A stretch of 64,000 nt of DNA from Amoeboaphelidium protococcarum (GCA_023515745.1 JALECJ010000007.1:1221477-1285476), one strand, 5' to 3'; positions 21,565 to 34,800 are shown, counted from the first letter of the stretch. Made by a program: numbers and translations. Notes: generated from the sequence alone by a model not told the origin.

Positions 21565-24500
21565 ATGAGTAGAGTGGAGTATTTTGAGTAATAGATTCGG
21601 AATAGTTCTTGTCATGACGATCCGCTGGTAATTTACCTGGAGTATTTGAGTTATTTGGAGTAGTAGAATCCTGACCGTGTTATGAATTAGTATTTTAAGA
21701 AGGGACACATTCTTTACTGTGAGTCTGAGTAGGAGGAAAGTTTGACTGCTAGAGACTATTATGTGGCACTCCTTGAGTTGACTACTAAAGTGTTTAAAGC
21801 TGATTCCAGATATAAGCAGAATCTCAACTATCTCAAGGTTTGGATAAAGTTTAGTCATCAAGTTGATAGTCCTGCAGATGTATTTGCCTACTTAGAGGGG
21901 AAAGGTATTGGATCTGAGCTGGCGGTGTTTTATGAAGAGTATGCTAGAGTGTGCGTTAAATCACTGCAGAGACGAGATAAGGCAATCCAGGTGTTAAAGC
22001 GTGGCGTGTAGAAGAATGCTTAACCAATAGATAGACTTAGAGCTTCGTATAAAGCGATGATTGATTCTTAGAATGTTGATGTAAATGATTAGGCTGGAGG
22101 CTCTCATGAAAATTAGAATCCTAATATAAAGATGGTTGATAATTTAGTAAGTAAGAGTTCTAATAGATAAGACACTGCTAATGTTTAATCTTAAGGTGAA
22201 GTGCACGGCTATGATACCAATCTGGTGGTAAATTCTCAAGGCAGAGATTAATCTTTTGAAGAGGCTAGAAGTCTCAAGTATAGACATATGGTGGAATAGT
22301 TTAGAGCTTAAAAGTTATAGCAGTAACAAAAGTCTAGAGTGGCTCATTCTGCAGCTAATGATGCAACTCAGCATAATGATACTGCTCTCAGTTAAATAAT
22401 GTCAGTGTTCAGTACTGGTGGAAATATAAATGCTACTCTGTCTAAATACTAATCTGATGATGACGACGATGATGATAGCTTTCAATTTTGTGGCACATAG
22501 ACCAATATGACTGCTATAAGTGCAATCACTAATCTAGCAGATGATGAAGTGGAGAAGACGTGTACGATAATTGAGAGATTGCCTGTGTAGAAATTGTTCA
22601 ACTCTGCTCTAGAGGTTTATGAGGATGAACAACCTAGCGATCAATTGACCAATCAAGAAGTTCCTTAATATGAACGCAATGATTAGATTAAACCCTTTTA
22701 AGATGACAATGATGGCGACGTACTATAGAGTAAACAGGATGAATAGGAGTAGATTAGAGTCTAATTAGAGCGTGATCAGAAGGAGAAAGAGCTGAAGGAG
22801 CAACGAAGACGAGAGGAGCGTCAAAGGTAGATCAATAGAAAGCTTTCATTTGCTGGTATAAAGCTTAAGGCTGGAACTGCGCTTTATAATGATGACGAAG
22901 ATGATGAAGCGGCTGCTAATGATTTTCAAAGTCCTAAGTAATGCAGTAGTGGTGGAACTAACACAAGCCCGTGTAACGGCGTGCCAGAAGAGGAGAGAGA
23001 TTCTCCTTTTAGAGAGACATTTAAGCAGTACTCTTCGGCGCCACAGAATAACATGTTCCTCCAAGACCAGGCTTCTGGTGCGAATGAAAAAGTTGTAAGT
23101 GCGAGAGTGGAAGATTATGAGGATATGCCTCCTCCTGCAGCTGTACCAACGACATCTCGCGGTCTTGACATTATGACTCCTATTGCTGAAATGAGTGCAG
23201 AATACAAGTCTACTAATAGCAAGAGTGCATCTTCAGCGTCACGATTATAGAAGTCCAGTAATTCCAAATCTGCTCATACATCTTCCACTGGCGGCTCCAA
23301 CTCACTTCTATCCACAATGTCCAAGGCTGGTGATAATTACTCTCTGTACTCCATAGCTGAGACTAACCATAATGTCACATTTGGTTTGATGCCTCGTCAA
23401 GGGTAGTTAAGTGTCTAGTCTATTGTGGATCATAATCATACCAACTTCACTTTGAATATACCTGATATTGCCGCTATTTCAGATCCCACGGTGTCTAATA
23501 TAACCTCCCATTATCAAAAGTATCCTTCCAATTCGCTCATAAATGATCTGACTTTAGATGCAACAAGATAGCTCTAGAATTTGACGGTGAAGCAGCAAGA
23601 GCAAACAGCTTTTACTGTTGTTGAGTGGCCTGACAAGCAACGTATTCTGACATTTTTGAAACAATAAATGTCTGTCATCACTTCAAGTGGTAAATTTAAT
23701 GACATGTCTGGCATGAAGTTTGGTAAAGGAGGAGCTATTAGCAAAACTATGAGCACTAAGATTCATCCTCATATGACAATCTCTCTCGGCGCAGAAGAGT
23801 ACATTGTGATGAAAAAGCTGGGAGAAGGCTAGTATGGGGCTGTATATCTGGCACAGCATGCTGATGAGGATCTAAATGGCTAATTGATGAAAGTCGCCAT
23901 GAAGATCCACAATTCGCCGAGCTGTTGGGAATTTTACATTATGGAGCAATTGGCGATGCGCTCAGATCATCCTGTGGATAAGCTTCAGTTTGTATCGGCT
24001 CATAATTTCTATTTGTATCAGGATGAGAGTTATCTTATCATGGACTATGCTGGAAAGGGAACTTTGCTGGATGCTGTCAATCGCTGCAGTAAAGCTACTA
24101 TTGGAGGTGGTGGAATGGATGAATTACTTGTGATGTTCTTCACCATAGAACTTCTTCGTATGGTGGATAGGATGCATTAGTCTGGTATCATTCACGGAGA
24201 TATTAAGCCTGACAATTTTCTGCTAAGAATGGCACCACCTGTTAAAGTTAATCCATTGCTTGAGTCTATGGTTAATGATCCATGGATTAGTTGTTACGAA
24301 GAATCTGGCTGCAATGGATGGCTGTGGAGGGGTCTGTTGTGTGTAGATTTTGGTTAAAGTGTAGATTTATCCATGTTTAAGAAAGATGTAGTTGAAGCGA
24401 TGAAGTTTTAGACATCGTGGAGATCCAAATCAAATTCTGGTCACGGTAAAGCTGGTGAGAATACAATTTTTGATGATAGATTAAGGTTCCCATGGCGTCA

Positions 24501-24846
24501 CGATATCGATTATGTTGGCTTGGCAGGATGTGTGTTTGTGATGCTTTTCGGCAAGTATTGGGAAGTTCCATAGCGCCTGCATGCATCTCACTGGGACAGC
24601 TAATGCTATTTTGATGATTTGATGCATAGGACGTGGAAAAGATATTGGCATAAGGATATTTGGGTCCATCTGTTCAAGGTGCTTCTATCGCTGGATGATG
24701 TGTCAGAAGGTGATGCCGCTCGAGATTTGGATTTCAAATTGCAATTGTTCAAGTTGAAGCAGATTCGACATGAGATGGAAACGTTTCTAGCTGATAATTG
24801 TGAGAAGAATGGCAAGTCATTGAAGCAAATGCTGTCTCAGCTTTGA
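21565..24846 (+). CDS. BUB1: Spindle-checkpoint kinase BUB1
   Basis: 1093 aa, no intron. The N terminus is the Mad3/BUB1 homology region (TPR-like): DPLVIYLEYLSYLEQ, YLKVWIKFSHQVDSPADVF, and FYEEYARVCVKSLQRRDKAI. The middle is disordered, Gln- and Asp-rich, with a charged coiled-coil-like stretch around residues 385-420. The kinase domain starts near 745: KKLGEGQYGAVYLA, MKVAMKIH, YLIMDYAGKGTLLDAV, IIHGDIKPDNFLL and CVDFGQSVDL, the typical BUB1 catalytic signature, so the kinase should be active. I see no KEN box, which points to a BUB1 rather than BUBR1/Mad3 role; a separate Mad3 may exist elsewhere. The start ATG at 21565 follows a leader that also serves the divergent WEE1 gene. Confidence 0.92.
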
Positions 24847-24983
24847 CTTGCTAATACTAATTTTTGAGTTGCTGTTGTAAATACATTACCAAATTGCTAT
24901 AATACTGTAGTTGTTTCTTTTCAATCTTGGATTCATTTTACAAAGCCTTTCACCTTCACGCTATCCTAAGAGTATAAATAAAC

Positions 24984-25754
24984 ATGTAAGAAACTGATCA
25001 CAATCGATTCAATCTGTTGACTGATTAAACAGTTGTATAAGAAAACATTTCTAACTCTGATGAAGGCAATACGCAGTCTTGTAATGAAAAGCATTCTGTT
25101 GATTCTGACAATAGTACCGCGATGTCTCAGTCAGCAATGAAAAAGCAGCGGTAAAAATAGAAGCGTAATGTAAGACATGAAGGCCAATAGCGTTAGAGAA
25201 GTCGTGAGCTACTGGGAAAATGCCTGCAATAACAGCTTGAAAAGTCGCGTGGTAACTGGAACTACAATATTCTTGTTCTTTTGGAACAGATAGCCTTAGA
25301 CATTTAAGCTTTCGTTAAATCGCCTTCATCCGGTGAGTAGATGACTTTGCCGCCTATGAAGTCGCATAAAGTTCGCGATTTATTTCGGTAATTATGCGAA
25401 TAAGAGTATAAACTAACTGTGAGTACAAGGGGACGTGACACGTCAAAGTCGTTGGTTGTGTACAAGACATCGCTTACTTGTGCCGGAGATGAGGATAGTT
25501 TCAGACGCGTCCTTCTCTCCGGGTTCAATGTAGACATAGTAAGAGTTAAACAAAATTATCTCCTTAATGCTCAAAGTGGCTCAGCTGTCGACGCTCATGC
25601 TGAACCTTTGAATGAGTTAAATGTTGGCTTTAGACTGCTGAGAGAGATGGGCTTTGATCCAGATGCCATTGAAACTCATTAAGGTACTGCCTCTGCTGGC
25701 GTTGTTGTAAATGTAAAGAATGACAGACTGGGCCTCGGCTCTGCCAGAAAATGA
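24984..25754 (+). CDS. R3H plus G-patch protein (Sqs1/GPATCH2-like)
   Basis: 256 aa. A polar, basic N terminus (KKQRQKQKRNVRHEGQQRQR) precedes an R3H domain (LPPMKSHKVRDLFRQLCEQ, then TSKSLVVYKT), which binds single-stranded nucleic acid. The C terminus is a G-patch (VGFRLLREMGF ... NDRLGLGSARK), the module that activates DEAH helicases such as Prp43. The R3H-G-patch order is that of yeast Sqs1/Pfa1 and human GPATCH2. The G-patch is slightly divergent (FDPD where most have a Gly pair). The start is ATG 24984, whose second codon is TAA read as Gln. A role in ribosome or spliceosome remodelling is inferred from the family. Confidence 0.72.
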
Positions 25755-25865
25755 TGTTTATAGTTTCAGATTTGTTAAAACTGTGCGTCAACTTGCCACA
25801 TTCTTTTTTTGTTTCAGCTTTCAACAGTCCTGTTGTTGTTAAATCTGACATTAAGAGTCTGCAAA

Positions 25866-26677
25866 ATGCATTTGAGATGCAATCTGGTCTCGTGCAGAAC
25901 TGTACTTAACCAAAATTAAGCATGTGTGACAACTTGTTCACGTATGAAATCTTACGCGTTATATTGACAAATGTGATGATAGTCAAATCCCGTGTAGATA
26001 TATTCTGCTTGTCGTGCAGTTAGAATAGTTTTGAAAAGAAGTTGCAGTGTCCAGTTTGCCGTACACCACTTTTGAAAGCGTAAAAATACACCCTGTGATT
26101 ATCCAAACATACATATCGTGTTTTGTAGGGATGATATTAAATGCATTGAAGCAGAGCCATCTGAACAACTGCTCATGGTAATTATTATTTGTCATTGAAT
26201 ATAAAAGTGCAAATTGTCTTCTTCATGTAGAGTATACTGAGTGGTTATTCGCCATAAGCAATGAACAAAGCTTTGCAATATGGAATGTAGTTTTGGATGT
26301 ATTAAATGGAGCAAGAGATGATGTTCTCTCAACATCAGCTGAAAGAGTATAACGCTAAGTAGAAAGAATCTGGCGCGTAGATTGAGTCTATCAACAAGAC
26401 AAACGCTGAATTAATCCAACAGTACGAAGATTAGTGCCAGAAGTTGTCAGACCTTTTGAAACAGGAACGCGCGTAGAAATCTCTGTTGGAAGACTAACTC
26501 AAACACTTTGAACGCGATCGTGCAAGAAACTCCTACGACAGTTTCAATAATTAATGGTAGTCCGGCGGGAAATCAAAAGGATTCAATTTCAGCAATGTCA
26601 CTCCCAAGACTCCATTCCTGAATTACTAGAGTCATTCAATGAACGATTTGAGTATCGATCCTCCCAAGTTTGACTGA
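25866..26677 (+). CDS. HEI10: HEI10/CCNB1IP1-type RING E3 ligase (meiotic crossover factor)
   Basis: Four exons (25866-25941, 25998-26079, 26129-26177, 26231-26677) with GT-AG introns of 56, 49 and 53 nt; spliced product 217 aa. The RING is rebuilt across exons 1 and 2: MHLRCNLVSC, ACVTTCSH joined to IFCLSCS, and CPVCRTPLL. Then come the conserved helix YSPQAMNKALQYGMQFWMYQ and a coiled coil rich in Gln/Glu (residues about 100-165). The tail has NVTPKTPFLNY, resembling the R1/R2 motifs of the family. HEI10 promotes SUMO/ubiquitin-dependent crossover designation on meiotic chromosomes. Its presence implies a sexual cycle. Splice sites were chosen because they restore the RING spacing and keep frame. 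Confidence 0.86.
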
Positions 26678-26888
26678 AACGGAGCAGGCGACTTAATGAA
26701 TATCGTGAAAGAACCTCAACGGCTGAAAGAATAAACTTGTCCCAGCTGAAACGCGCCTCGCGTCTTTTCGTTTCATATTGTAGTTGTTTCAGAGAGCGTA
26801 GCTTTATTTCACTTTAATTCCTCTTCCCTTTACAGCTGAGCTTTATTACTTGTTTACAGCATATATACTTCTTACTTCTCGCTTCAGG

Positions 26889-29315
26889 ATGGAGACTTCA
26901 GTGACTTTGCCTCGTGCACATATTAACATTGACTATGCCCAAGAACTGGGTAAGTGATTTTATCTGCCTTTACATAATGAGTGTATCATTGTCTGAATGG
27001 ATGAAAGTCTGAATGTGTGTAGATAGAATCAAGGACTTTATTGAAAAGTTTGTCTACGTGCCTGTTGATGAAGGCTTTGACGACGTAGAGAACAATGCCT
27101 AGCCATGTAATAAATACATGGACCAAATTGTAAGAATTTCCATAATTTGAGAGCTATATTCTTATTTCACGTTTGTAGGCTTTGTTAAGAGAGACTTTGA
27201 GTGGAAGTTTTGTTGTGGATTTGGACGATGTTTCAAAGGTAGGTCTGGCCACCTATTCAGTCTCAGTGTATAACCATTTGACTTCAATCAGTTTCTGTGT
27301 AGTATGAGGATGGAGAAGCTTTGGTGGCTAGAATTGCTGCACACACTAAGAGATACCAACAGCTATTCTATGACGCTGTCAAATCCTTCTTGCCTGTTCA
27401 TAATCGCCCTCTGTCAGACCGCGACGAGCCTACTGATGTTCTAGTCTAGCAGAGACTTGAACTCGCTAGAAATCAGTAGGAGAATGAAGATGAAGTTTAT
27501 CAAGGATTTCCTGATAAATTGCTGTACCGCATCAATGTTTATTTCAAACCTTTGTCTGCTGTGAAGCCTCTTGCTGTGAGAGAAGCTAAAGGTGAACATG
27601 TCGGTCAGTTGATATCGCTACGTGGAATGGTAACTAGAATATCCGATGTTAAGCCTTGTGCGCAGATTGTGTGTTATACTTGCAGTGCTTGTAACACTGA
27701 GATATTCCAAGAGGTCAAGGGAGATACTTTCAATCCTATTGTTGAATGTCCAAGTGGTATCTGTAAGAATAACAACATGAAAGGTGAGTTGACGATGCAG
27801 ACCAGAGCCTCCAAGTTTATGCGTATGCAAAAGGCCAAGATTCAAGAACTGACTGATTAAGTTCCCATGGGTCACATTCCACGGTCAATGTCAGTCTATC
27901 TATATAATGATATGACTCGCAAACTTGCACCAGGTGATATTGCTTCCATAACTGGAATATTTCTACCCAAGATTCATCGTGGCTTCCGTGCCATGAAAGT
28001 TGGTTTACTGACAGATACTTACCTTGAAGTATTGGATGTCCAGTTGAGTAAGAAGAAGTACAGCCAGTATAACTTGACCCCAGAGATCATTCATAACGTA
28101 AATGCAGTTGTTAATGATGCTAATGCATATCAAAGATTAGCCAAGTCTATTGCACCTGAAATCTTTGGACATGAGGATGTGAAGAAGGCTCTACTCCTGC
28201 TTCTAGTTGGTGGAGCAACCAACACGACCAAAGATGGTATGAAGACGAGAGGTGATATCAACATTTGTCTCATGGGCGATCCCGGTGTAGCTAAATCTCA
28301 GCTTTTGAAGTGGGTTGCCAGAGTTGCACCTAGAGGAGTCTACACCACAGGCAAAGGTAGTAGTGGTGTTGGTCTGACTGCCGCGGTAGTCAAAGAGCCA
28401 ATCACTGGAGAGATGATCTTGGAAGGTGGATCTCTGGTTTTGGCTGATAATGGAATATGCTGTATCGATGAGTTTGATAAGATGGATGAATCCGACCGTA
28501 CTGCAATTCATGAAGTTATGGAGCAGTAGACCATTAGTATCTCTAAAGCTGGTATTACGACTACTCTGAACGCTCGTAGCTCTATTCTGGCTGCAGCTAA
28601 TCCAGCTTTTGGCCGCTATAACGTCAATAAGAGTGCAAGTGAGAATATTAACTTACCTGCTGCTCTGTTGTCTAGATTTGATTTACTGTTCCTGATAACT
28701 GATAAGAGCGATGTTGACAATGACATGAAGATGGCGGAGCACATTCTGTTTGTGCATAGAAATGGCCATTAGCCGGATATTGAGTTTGAGCCTATCCCAG
28801 CTGAAGTCATTCGTCAGTATGTTGCTTAAGCTAGACAATTCGTACCGAAATTGCCACCTCATCTGATGGAGTTTGTTGTTGGAGCATACGTGCAGAAACG
28901 TGCAGAGGCTCATCAGGCGCAGTAGAGAATGAACGGCAACTTTATCTATACTCAGCCGCGTACTCTGTTGGCCATCTTGAGAATGTCGCAGGCACTTGCT
29001 CGCTTAAGATTCTCGCCGGAGATTGCAGAAGCTGATGTTCGCGAGGCGCTGCGGCTTATGGATGAGGCCAAGAGATCAATGGACAATAACCACTTGTCAA
29101 AGAAGAATCAGCATCAGAATCCATTGACCACCATCTATCAAGAGATTCGCAAGCTGCGTGATGAACGTGGAATTGATCAGTTGGACGTTGAGGACATTCG
29201 TGATAGATTAAGATTCTCTGGTGGTTTCGAAGAGGCTCGTCTGATGGAGACTATCAAGAAGTATGAAGACTTGAACGTGTGGATGGAGAGTGGAAACAAG
29301 TTGATCTTTTTCTGA
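26889..29315 (+). CDS. MCM7: MCM7, replicative helicase subunit
   Basis: 746 aa from four exons (26889-26949, 27023-27129, 27179-27238, 27303-29315); the three introns (73, 49, 64 nt) all lie in the first 415 bases. An OB-fold zinc ribbon (CYTCSACN ... CPSGICKNN) is followed by the AAA+ motor: Walker [13 protein letters not shown], Walker [14 protein letters not shown], and the arginine finger LLSRFDLLF. The C terminus has [20 protein letters not shown] and a winged-helix end. These are MCM7-specific ([12 protein letters not shown] near the N terminus). Function: one of six subunits of the MCM2-7 helicase. Upstream (26749-26757) is an AAACGCGCC element like an E2F/MCB site. Confidence 0.95.
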
Positions 29316-29464
29316 TATTATTCGTCTACGTACGTACATTGGTGAGATTGTGAAAGGGTTAAAGGTTAAAAATTGAAATATGTAACATGATTTACAGAAC
29401 ATGGTATGATGGATGATAAGAGTTTGATTAAAAGACGGGGATGTAATTTATTTAGTCATAAATT

Positions 29465-30979
29465 TCACAATTTCGACTTGGTGTCTGTGCCAAGCAAGTG
29501 TCTCTAGATATAATTATTTACAAACCGACCATCTGGATCCATCTGCTTCCTGAGAGCACAGAACTCCTCAAATTTTGGATACAATTTACTCAAATCAGAC
29601 GGTGTGAGTTGATGCTATTTAGCCCAGTGTGGACGCCCATTATACCGCTGCATTATCGACTCATACTCCTGCCAGAACACTTTACGATCCACAAAATCCA
29701 CACCAAAAGGTTTAAACACAATGATGCCTATGTAACACACACCTTCAGTACCATAAGCCGGACTTAGGTGGATATCATCTCCTTTGACAAATCGAATCTC
29801 CACTGGGAAGTGCGCTTGAATCTATTTGCACTGCGGATCTCTGTCAATCGACGCTTTTAAATCCACAAGAGCCTTGGGCGCAGCTGATTTCCACTCAACG
29901 CACCACTCTGTGACATGCTGCGGGAATAGACAATCAAAATTGAAGCCTTAAAAAGACTTGTGAACACTCAGATTTCTACTCTTGATCAATGATAACTTCA
30001 AATCCGAATCTGGTTCCATTTTATCATATCTCTACTTGAATTGATAGTTAAAAGATGCCTCATTCAACACTGGTAATAAACTCGGTATAAATCGCGTACA
30101 ATATAGCAAAGATTCCAACACAAACTTGCCATAAAACCTATCCTTCATCCATGACGACTGATTCTGCGCCGACTATTTCTATGCTTAATTAACATCATTT
30201 GAACGCATAGCCCGCCAACATACTACTCTATCGGTATAAGGGAACCACCAGAATCTGACATGATCAGCACTATTCACCAGCACCTACCACTATTCGATCA
30301 TACAATCAAAAGACATTGTGTGATGTGAGATTACGAGATTAAACGCTGGAACGACTTTCAATGTCACTGTGCTTATTATACCTAGACAACCAAGCCCACA
30401 CAGAGCCGCTTTAAAGATGGATGGATTCTGCGATAATGATAGTGTTATCACTGAACAATCTGCCTTGATCAGAGTCATTTCAATGACGCTCGATGCCAAA
30501 ATTCCATAATCTATCCCAGTACCATGTGTTCCAGTAGATATAGCACCGGCGATAGACTGCTCAGAGATAGATCCAAGATTAGTCAGTGCTAGACCATTTG
30601 AGTCGAGGTACTCATTCAACTACCTCAATCTGATTCCTGCCTGAACAGTGATAGTGCTATTCGCTTTATTCAATACCAGCACTCGATCATACAAGTCCAA
30701 ATTAATTAAAATATCTCTAGATTTTCTGTACTTGGACTATGCGTTAGACTACTAAGATGAGGTTGGAGATGTATCCGAGCCAGCGTGCAAGTCACCAACA
30801 CAAGCGATGTCTGAGGGAGAGTGACCAGATCCAATAACTTTAACCACAGCATTGTCTCTCTACGCAATCATCAGAACGTCTTTCAATTCATCTTCGCTTC
30901 GTGGCTAATACAGAGCTTTGCTTTAACATGAAAATGTCTTGGACCAATTCTAGAAATGATAGTTATTTTAAACTCTCAT
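29465..30979 (-). CDS. ALO1: Sugar-1,4-lactone oxidase (ALO/GLO family)
   Basis: 504 aa, intronless. FAD-dependent aldonolactone oxidase of the vanillyl-alcohol-oxidase superfamily; the last enzyme of ascorbate or erythroascorbate synthesis. Visible motifs are VVKVIGSGHSPSDIAC (FAD PP-loop), LTNLGSISEQSIAGAISTGT and THGTGIDYG, and in the ALO C-terminal domain VEIRFVKGDDIHLSPAYG, GRPHWAK and a final DPDGRFVNNYIQR. The pattern fits D-arabinono-lactone oxidase or L-gulonolactone oxidase; the substrate cannot be told apart by eye. A polar insertion (SPTSSQQSNAQSKYRKSRD) separates the FAD loop from the next strand. The neighbouring MCM7 gene converges, with 149 bases between stops. Confidence 0.86.
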
Positions 30980-31598
30980 TATGATTACTTCAATACGTTG
31001 TTGATGATTGATTATGAGTTGAAGGATGTACTGGGACCAAGAAAGCGCGTCGGTGGAAATGTGTAAAAGAGACTAAGAAGTACCATGGATAGAAGGGTAT
31101 TGAACGCGTTAATATCATTTAAGATTATTTTGAATACGTAAAGTATAAGATGTGAGACTCATAAATGACCTTTGCGATATTGAGTAATCGCATAGTTAAA
31201 GCATAGAGTCGCTGATTTTCAGTATACTTCAACGGTATATCTGCGCATCACTAATATTCTACATCATCAAAAGACGGTATTCGCGTGAGTATTTCACAGT
31301 AGACACACAAACACACATAGTTCACGCAATTAGTATGAATGAGCATGTGCGCGATCTAAAGCAAAATACGTACCACCCCCTCTAGAGATAATGGAAATAA
31401 TCAGCGCAGGAAAGTTGAGTCGAAGATTGATTTCTAAAGAGAAAAGAAGAGGAAGAGAGATGAAAGCCATTTTTCAAAATTTCAACTTTTCGGCTTCTGA
31501 TCGCTTTAGTTTCCGTTTTGCGCTGAATAAAGCTTTAGCGTTTGGAATTATAACTTGGTACCTGAGCTTTAAAGTTATCGCACACTTGCAATATTATA
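30980..31598. other. Intergenic region with possible upstream ORF
   Basis: About 620 bases. It holds a short CA-rich run (31301-31320) and, from 31391, an open frame that extends to TGA near 31748, overlapping the small gene at 31599 in another frame. That frame encodes a basic N terminus and a hydrophobic segment (ALNKALAFGIITWYLSFKVI). It may be a 5' leader, a different small gene, or an exon of the same gene; I cannot decide. Confidence 0.35.
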
Positions 31599-31787
31599 AT
31601 GGCGATCCCAAATTTGAGGAAAATTTATGGATCTTCTCGATCTGTGGCAGAAGAAGTTTATCTGAGTAACGTTGCATTCTTTAGATTCTTGACTTTTGTT
31701 GGTGTCAATGTCGCATTCCGTATTCTGAGCAACTACTACTGGACTGATGGAGATAAATAGCCTCAGATTAGATAAATTGGTAATTGA
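31599..31787 (+). CDS. Small single-span membrane protein, 62 aa
   Basis: ATG 31599 to TGA 31785-31787. After a short basic N terminus (MAIPNLRKIYGSSRS) comes one membrane-spanning stretch (VAFFRFLTFVGVNVAFRI) and a polar tail (DGDKQPQIRQIGN, with TAG and TAA as Gln). Size and layout resemble small accessory subunits of respiratory or translocase complexes, but no family is recognised. A second open frame overlaps it (see 30980-31598). Confidence 0.4.
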
Positions 31788-31867
31788 GTGAATTAATGAT
31801 GATTTGAATGTATATAAAAGCTTCTATTTGTTACATGAGAATACAGCGATTCTAATTCAAGACACTA

Positions 31868-34800
31868 TCAGTATCTTCTTGAGCTAGCGTAGGCGGCATA
31901 CAAGTATTGATCTTGAAGCAGCTTTAAAGTGGTTTATTCCATGTCCGAGTCTTCTACAGTAACAACCTTCTACTTTCCTTTATCATGCCTCATCATAAGT
32001 TTAACGTCATCCAAAGCCGACCCTTGGCAGTGATAGCATTGTAAAGCGGTCACTTGATATCTAGTGAGACAGACGCCATGGACGAAGTGTCCGCACTTGA
32101 GCACAATAACTTCATTCGAATTCACCTTGAAACTCTAATTAATTACCACATCCTTGTCCGATATCGATAGATTATACTGAGGAACAGTTGAAGCGGTATT
32201 TTCACATAACAGACATCGATAAAGTTATAATGCAACACTTCCCTGATCTTAACACTGAGCATACCGGGATACGATAGATTTTGAGTCTGAGTATTGTATA
32301 GCCAAGTAATCGCGCACTATTCTATCCTACTTTACACTCATATCCAACAATGACAAAATCAGATCTCTGGATTGAGAGTATTTGAGGCCAGATTGGAGAA
32401 TTTCATTTAAAACCATTTCGCTACAACTTGCGGCTTCGGATATCTTGAGAATAATAGACTTCACATAATTCTTCAAAGATTCCTACTTATAAGTACTCTC
32501 AGACTCATCGGCAGTTACGTGATCGAATTGATCTTGAGAATTCATATCAGCTGATAAATCAACTTAATTGGAATTACCTCTTTCAGATACAATTAGCAAT
32601 TATATTAAGCTTGGAATCAATCCGGTATCTTGTACTTGAATGATAGAAGCCAGCGCATTAGTATTACAGCTTAAAATATCCAAAAACTGAGAAGTAACTT
32701 CCAAGCATTATGACACAGTCATTTACTCTGTGGCACATTGATGCTCTGAATTCAGCTCTTTTCCAAAATTAGAGAATAGCTGAACCACATGCTAAATAAA
32801 TGTATCTTATCTATTGCAGCGACTGCACACAATCCATAAAAGCTTGATAGAAAGACAGTTCCGAATCAGTATATCAATAATAATGCCATCGACTTGAATC
32901 CTTTAATCTCCCAGATAATCAACAGCAAAGTCAACATCTTTTTAAGATATGAATATGATGAATTGCTCCATATAATCATCATCGTCTTAGATTATAGATT
33001 TGAACGAATCAAAATCGGTATCGTATAAAGTATAGAGAAATTTCAACTTCAATTCCTGAGTCTTGAGGCATTCGAGCACCACTTAGCTCCTCAATTCAAG
33101 TTCATCCTTGGTAAATTAGTAGAACTTTGACAAATTAATTCCCGCAAGAGTATCCAGATACTGTGACTTTAATTATTAAAGCATCTACTCCTTTTAGTCT
33201 GACCTAAGTATAGGACTTTTAAGCACAGCAGATAATGTACGCCAAACATCACCAGAGCGATCAGTCTGTTCCCTCGAAATCCAGATATCAATCAACTTGA
33301 GTGCATTGTTCTATTGCAGATAAATGCGTTCAAGGAGACGATCCATATGATACTAATTCGCCAACTTTAACATCAACTCAATAGTTGCGCGATCAATATC
33401 TGATGATAGAACTTTCAATCCAGACAAGAGAGACTGCTCAACCAGAGGAATATTAATCAAATCAGCTGAATTGTCATAATTCATAGTATCACTTGACATG
33501 AATTCAATCATATCATTCAAAGTCCTCAATAATACTTCAACAGAGATCGAAACGTCCTATTTATACAAATCAGCTATCCGCAACAACCAGCCATTAAAAT
33601 GAAAAAGAACATCATCACCTTAGAGCAAAGAGCTATTATCAAATGCAGCCATGATTCCCATCATGACAAACTGTCGATCTATATATAGAGTGAGCCCAGA
33701 ATTATTACCGCCACCACTGAGAGGTGTAGATTCTTGATCAAAGCAATCACCAGAAAACAGAGTTGTCATCATTTTGAAGAATTCTTAAGGATCGTAACAT
33801 ATAAGAGGTACCAAGTAAGGATATAACTTCACCTTGTCAGAGAGGATGATTTTAGTTTGCGGATTGGGCCATCCAACATAAGTTCGTGAGAATAAGAAAT
33901 TGGCCAATTAGCATCGGAGTATATCAAATTGAGGTACAGAACGATAGAAGATTCCCTGGGGATACAGCTGGCCATTAAGAATGTTAGTGACATATACATA
34001 CACTTTATACAATGAAGATTAATGCCGTTCACGTTGGTCCGCAGGATGATGAGATTTCATTGCACTTTGAATCTACTTGAGCCATCTAAGAAGTGGCTGT
34101 ATGCTATCCATAAGGCCAAGAGTCTCAAGATAAATCAGTGCCTCACCACATCCCACAACTTTACAGGCAGACACAGCCAAGTTTAAATCAATCATGCGAC
34201 AATCTACAGCAAGCAAAAGTTTCTCTAATCTTTCTGCAGTCATTGGACTCAAGTAGATTTTAAATGCATTTACATGATGATCAATCAGAAGAGTCATCAA
34301 CAATGGTTCAATTTGTTAAAGTTCTAAATCTTGACTCTAATCAAATCGCCAGTCAATCACCATATCCGATACAATGTCCAAGTAAATTTCTTCTGCTTTA
34401 TGTGCTTAGGCAATGAAATAAAACTCACCGGCTATACATTACTATCTACAATTCAATTTAATTAGAGTATCCAACACAAAGGTCAGAGTCTATCTCTAAT
34501 CAAAATATGCCAACTGATCATCCTCATCTATAACAACACTCAAATCTCCGGCAAGACTACCGCTGTAAATGCTCTCCTATACACCGGAACTAAAGTCAGT
34601 GGAGCTCAACTGCTCCTCAGCCAATAGCTTCAACTATTCAACAATAGTACTTTCAAGTAGATCATCAAAGTTGTCTTTACTATCACCATCTTGTTACTAC
34701 TCCATCGATAACATACTGTCATCTCCATGTAAAGAATTGATCATTTACTCAATCGCAATCTACCGTCCATACTTTTCAACTAAAGACTATATTCTCTATA

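Noticed and set aside
31391-31748. 119-aa ORF overlapping the 62-aa gene
   Set aside because: Kept only as a note: its C-terminal half is Cys-rich and unlike a finished protein, while the overlapping frame ends more naturally; not certain.
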